Source: Armatimonadota bacterium
Lineage (GTDB): Bacteria; Armatimonadota; Armatimonadia; Armatimonadales; Armatimonadaceae
NCBI GenBank assembly: GCA_014380985.1
Contig: JACMIU010000336.1
Coordinates: 1-6,053 of the forward strand
DNA length: 6,053 nt
Direction of reading: 5' to 3'
This document shows positions 4,051 through 6,053 of the stretch, piece after piece. Position numbers and translations under genes: made by a program. Below the pieces are notes generated by a model that did not search any database, was not told the origin of the DNA, and saw only the letters and a list, made by a program, of their open reading frames with translations. Each line of letters opens with the position of its first letter. Positions within the stretch are counted from its first letter, which is position 1.

Positions 4051-5832
4051 GTGCCTATCACCGTTCGCGCTTTTTTGAGCCGCTTTGCTTTGTCCGCCGG
4101 GGGGGCGATTCTTTTTGCCGCGCCCGGCGTCGCACAAACGGACGCACCGCAAGTTGTCCCCCCCGTCACCGGCGACCCGTTGCCCCCGTTCAAGATTTAC
4201 TGGCAACAGATCGAATCCACGGTTCCGGTCGGCGAAAACGGCATCGGTGCGCCACGCCTTTTGACCTTCTCCGGCGACGTTCTGCTCGAATGGGGCGATG
4301 TCACCCTTCGCGCCAAACGCCTTGTGTATGACGCGGAGAAGGCGCGGTTTACGGGAACCGGCGATATTCTGCTGACACGCGGTATCGAAACCGTCACCGG
4401 CGACTCCATCACTTTCGACACCGTGACCGGCGCGTTCGCAGTGGAAAACGGCGTGGTCGTATCGCCACCCTACACGATCGCGGGCAAGCGCGTGAAGCGC
4501 GACGCGGCGGGGCTTCGCGCCGAAGGGGCGACACTCGCGCCCGACGTGAACGCCAAAGGTGAGTTGCGTCTTCTTGCCCGCGAAGTCAATTACGTCGAGG
4601 GCGCGTATACCGAACTCAAGGACGTGCGCGTTTACGTGTACGGTCAGCGCGTTTTGACATTGCCGCGCTACCGGATTCTGCGCCGCTACGGTCCGCGCAA
4701 ATCCGATATTCCCGCCATCCCGCTTCGTTTCAAGTTCACGCGCATTAGCGGGCTGGCACTGGGCCTTGGCAACACGTGGACACTGACGCGGAACGCTACC
4801 GCCGACGCCGCCGTGTTTTTGCCAACCAAGAACGGCTTGCAGTATGCGGTATCGGCAACGTTTAATTTTATTGGTTCCGAAACCGACGCGCCGCCGTTCC
4901 TGAACCGCGTCAAGCGCGATTCGATGTTTAATGCGGCGGGGGTGAAGAGAAAGAAGGGCGAAATACCCGACCCGGCGGAACCGTCCGCGCTTCGTCGCTT
5001 TTTAACCGTTGCGCCGTCGCCGGGGATTGACCCCTTGTTGGATTTTGCGCCGATACTGGGAACACCCGAATCGGTGGGCAACCCGCTGGAGCAGTCGCCG
5101 CGTTTCGCGTCGCTCACCGGGACGTATTCCGGCAAAGAGGAAGTGGGCTTGAAGCGGCAGGGCAACCTGCTTCTCGACCGGCGCGGCGAAGCGCGGTTTC
5201 TCGCCACGCTTCCGCTAAATCGCACCAACCCGAACAACGGCAAGCCGTTCACTACCAACGAGTCGCTACGAGAATATCTGCGTTCGCCGCGCCTCGCCCT
5301 GATTAGCGACCTTTCCACCGGAAACTATACCGAACTACGGCTCTCCAACGCCACGGGAACGCAGTCCGACGTTAGCCGCACTTCGGCGGGGCGCACGGGG
5401 GGCGAGGTCGGTGTCGCCGTGCTACCGCTTCTGCTGGGAAAGAACGTGCTTGTACGCGGTCAAACGTCGTACCGGCTGTTCGACTATGGGAACGGCTTGA
5501 CATACCGCGTGCCGGAACTCGGTGTCGCCGCGTCTTATATTTTCGACCGGAATACGCAAATCGGCGGCGCACTCTATCGGCGCGAACCGACCGGGCAAAC
5601 GCCGTTTTTCTTCGACCAGATTGATACCCGTTCGGAGGCGCAAGGGTTGGTGCAGGGGCGCGTCGCCAGCCGCGTGACCGCCGCCTTTTTGGTGCGCTAC
5701 GACATCGAGCAGTCGCGCCTGTTCGACTACGGCGTGACGATAGATTATCGCGGCACGAGCCTCGCTCCGCGCATCGGCTACCGAAAACTCGGCGGGCAGT
5801 TTTCGGTCGGCTTCAACTTAGTCGGGCTTTAG
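4051..5832 (+). CDS. lptD: LptD/OstA-like outer-membrane assembly protein
   Basis: This is probably an outer-membrane beta-barrel of the LptD/OstA type, which in other diderms inserts lipopolysaccharide or related lipids into the outer leaflet. The 593 residues begin with a signal peptide (hydrophobic core about 13-25, likely cleaved after A28 in PGVA). An OstA/LptA-like domain follows (about 70-150), with repeated short strands around FSGDVLLEWGDVTLRAK and TGDSITFDTVTG. The segment ELKDVRVYVYGQRVLTLP (188-205) resembles the junction that leads into the LptD barrel. The rest (about 220-593) alternates polar and hydrophobic residues as barrel strands do. It is shorter than E. coli LptD (784) and has no cysteine, so it cannot use the disulfide maturation known there. 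GTG at 4051 is chosen because it gives a clean signal peptide; the upstream in-frame GTG at 4033 adds MCYTAN and overlaps the promoter. A looser OstA-family paralogue is the alternative. Confidence 0.72.
   Translation: MPITVRAFLSRFALSAGGAILFAAPGVAQTDAPQVVPPVTGDPLPPFKIYWQQIESTVPVGENGIGAPRLLTFSGDVLLEWGDVTLRAKRLVYDAEKARFTGTGDILLTRGIETVTGDSITFDTVTGAFAVENGVVVSPPYTIAGKRVKRDAAGLRAEGATLAPDVNAKGELRLLAREVNYVEGAYTELKDVRVYVYGQRVLTLPRYRILRRYGPRKSDIPAIPLRFKFTRISGLALGLGNTWTLTRNATADAAVFLPTKNGLQYAVSATFNFIGSETDAPPFLNRVKRDSMFNAAGVKRKKGEIPDPAEPSALRRFLTVAPSPGIDPLLDFAPILGTPESVGNPLEQSPRFASLTGTYSGKEEVGLKRQGNLLLDRRGEARFLATLPLNRTNPNNGKPFTTNESLREYLRSPRLALISDLSTGNYTELRLSNATGTQSDVSRTSAGRTGGEVGVAVLPLLLGKNVLVRGQTSYRLFDYGNGLTYRVPELGVAASYIFDRNTQIGGALYRREPTGQTPFFFDQIDTRSEAQGLVQGRVASRVTAAFLVRYDIEQSRLFDYGVTIDYRGTSLAPRIGYRKLGGQFSVGFNLVGL
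5780..5807. repeat. Perfect 10-bp inverted repeat at the convergent junction
   Basis: ACCGAAAACT (5780-5789) and AGTTTTCGGT (5798-5807) are exact reverse complements around an 8-nt loop. The repeat lies in the last codons of the lptD-like gene and begins 11 nt beyond the minus-strand stop at 5818. It may form the 3' end of the minus-strand message, although no U-tract follows it on that strand. Confidence 0.5.
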
Positions 5833-6053
5833 CCGGTCGCACGGTTCGCCATTCGGCAATAGCACCCGCTTGAGTGCCGGTCCGCCATCGAAGCCGCTTG
5901 GCTCCGGCAGGAACCGGATGCCGAGCAACGGCGAAACCCATTCGCGGTTTTGCGGCACGACCTGACAGCCCGCCGCCCCCCCGGACACCGCGCTAATCGT
6001 TTCGCGTCGGGCGTCGTAGATATAGCATTCCTGTACGCCGTGGAAAAGGCAGA
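5818..6053 (-). CDS. Uma2-family protein, C-terminal part (cut by window edge)
   Basis: Reading the minus strand from the right edge gives an open frame of 77 residues ending in TAA at 5820-5818. No start lies in the window, so the gene continues beyond it. The segment GVQECYIYDARRETISAV, then REWVSPLLGIRF, then a VLLPNGEP turn, follows the C-terminal half of Uma2 (DUF820) proteins, typically GVxEYYIYDP... followed by WVSPRLGIRF... and a Y-x-P-D-G-like end. Uma2 belongs to the PD-(D/E)XK nuclease-like superfamily, is often present in many copies in cyanobacteria and related groups, and has no settled function. The catalytic residues would lie upstream, outside the window. Its end overlaps the lptD-like gene by 15 nt, tail to tail. 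Confidence 0.75.
   Translation of the reverse strand, partial: CLFHGVQECYIYDARRETISAVSGGAAGCQVVPQNREWVSPLLGIRFLPEPSGFDGGPALKRVLLPNGEPCDRLKPD

Noticed and set aside
3628..4206. Minus-strand frame of 192 codons across the small gene
   Set aside because: It crosses a hairpin, a promoter and two gene ends, and has no family likeness or ribosome-binding site.
4686..5318. Minus-strand frame of 210 codons inside the lptD-like gene
   Set aside because: Ser/Arg/Pro-rich shadow of the barrel coding sequence.
1..6053. CRISPR array, transposon ends, tRNA or rRNA genes
   Set aside because: No regularly spaced repeats, no terminal inverted repeats or transposase, and no tRNA or rRNA signature seen on either strand.

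Overview
This window looks like chromosomal housekeeping DNA from a GC-rich, diderm (two-membrane) bacterium. All clear genes read rightward except one cut off at the right edge. The markers are ribosomal protein bS21, a c-di-AMP phosphodiesterase of the 7TM-HD (PgpH) type, the rRNA endonuclease YbeY, and an LptD/OstA-like outer-membrane protein. With a Uma2-family protein at the edge, the mix is compatible with Armatimonadota or a similar deep-branching diderm lineage. That placement is my inference and is weak.

Layout: A sigma70-type promoter with perfect -35 and -10 hexamers (27-54) starts a structured leader of about 160 nt (61-220) before rpsU (221-424). The leader holds two tandem hairpins at its predicted 5' end and a terminator-like hairpin followed by six Ts. 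A gap of about 200 bp (425-621) with imperfect hairpins and no supported gene leads to pgpH (622-3165). ybeY (3071-3502) starts inside pgpH with a 95-nt overlap. A short gap with two competing hairpins precedes a small uncharacterised gene (3588-3974). A long imperfect hairpin (3975-4033) then abuts an extended -10 element whose predicted start site is the GTG start codon of the lptD-like gene (4051-5832). From the right edge, the 3' end of a Uma2-family gene comes in on the minus strand (5818-6053) and overlaps the end of lptD by 15 nt.

How the genes fit together: rpsU, pgpH and ybeY lie in the same larger cluster in Bacillus (rpsU-yqeY-...-phoH-yqfF-yqfG-dgkA-cdd-era). Here the cluster is condensed, with phoH absent between rpsU and pgpH. 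bS21 and YbeY both act on the small ribosomal subunit, and PgpH controls c-di-AMP. The lptD-like gene appears to have its own promoter and belongs to envelope assembly.

I found no CRISPR array, transposase, tRNA, rRNA or obvious new defence system. The more unusual points are regulatory and architectural: the rpsU leader, the apparently leaderless lptD-like mRNA, the His-to-Asp change at the third metal ligand of YbeY, and the convergent gene overlap with a perfect inverted repeat inside coding DNA.
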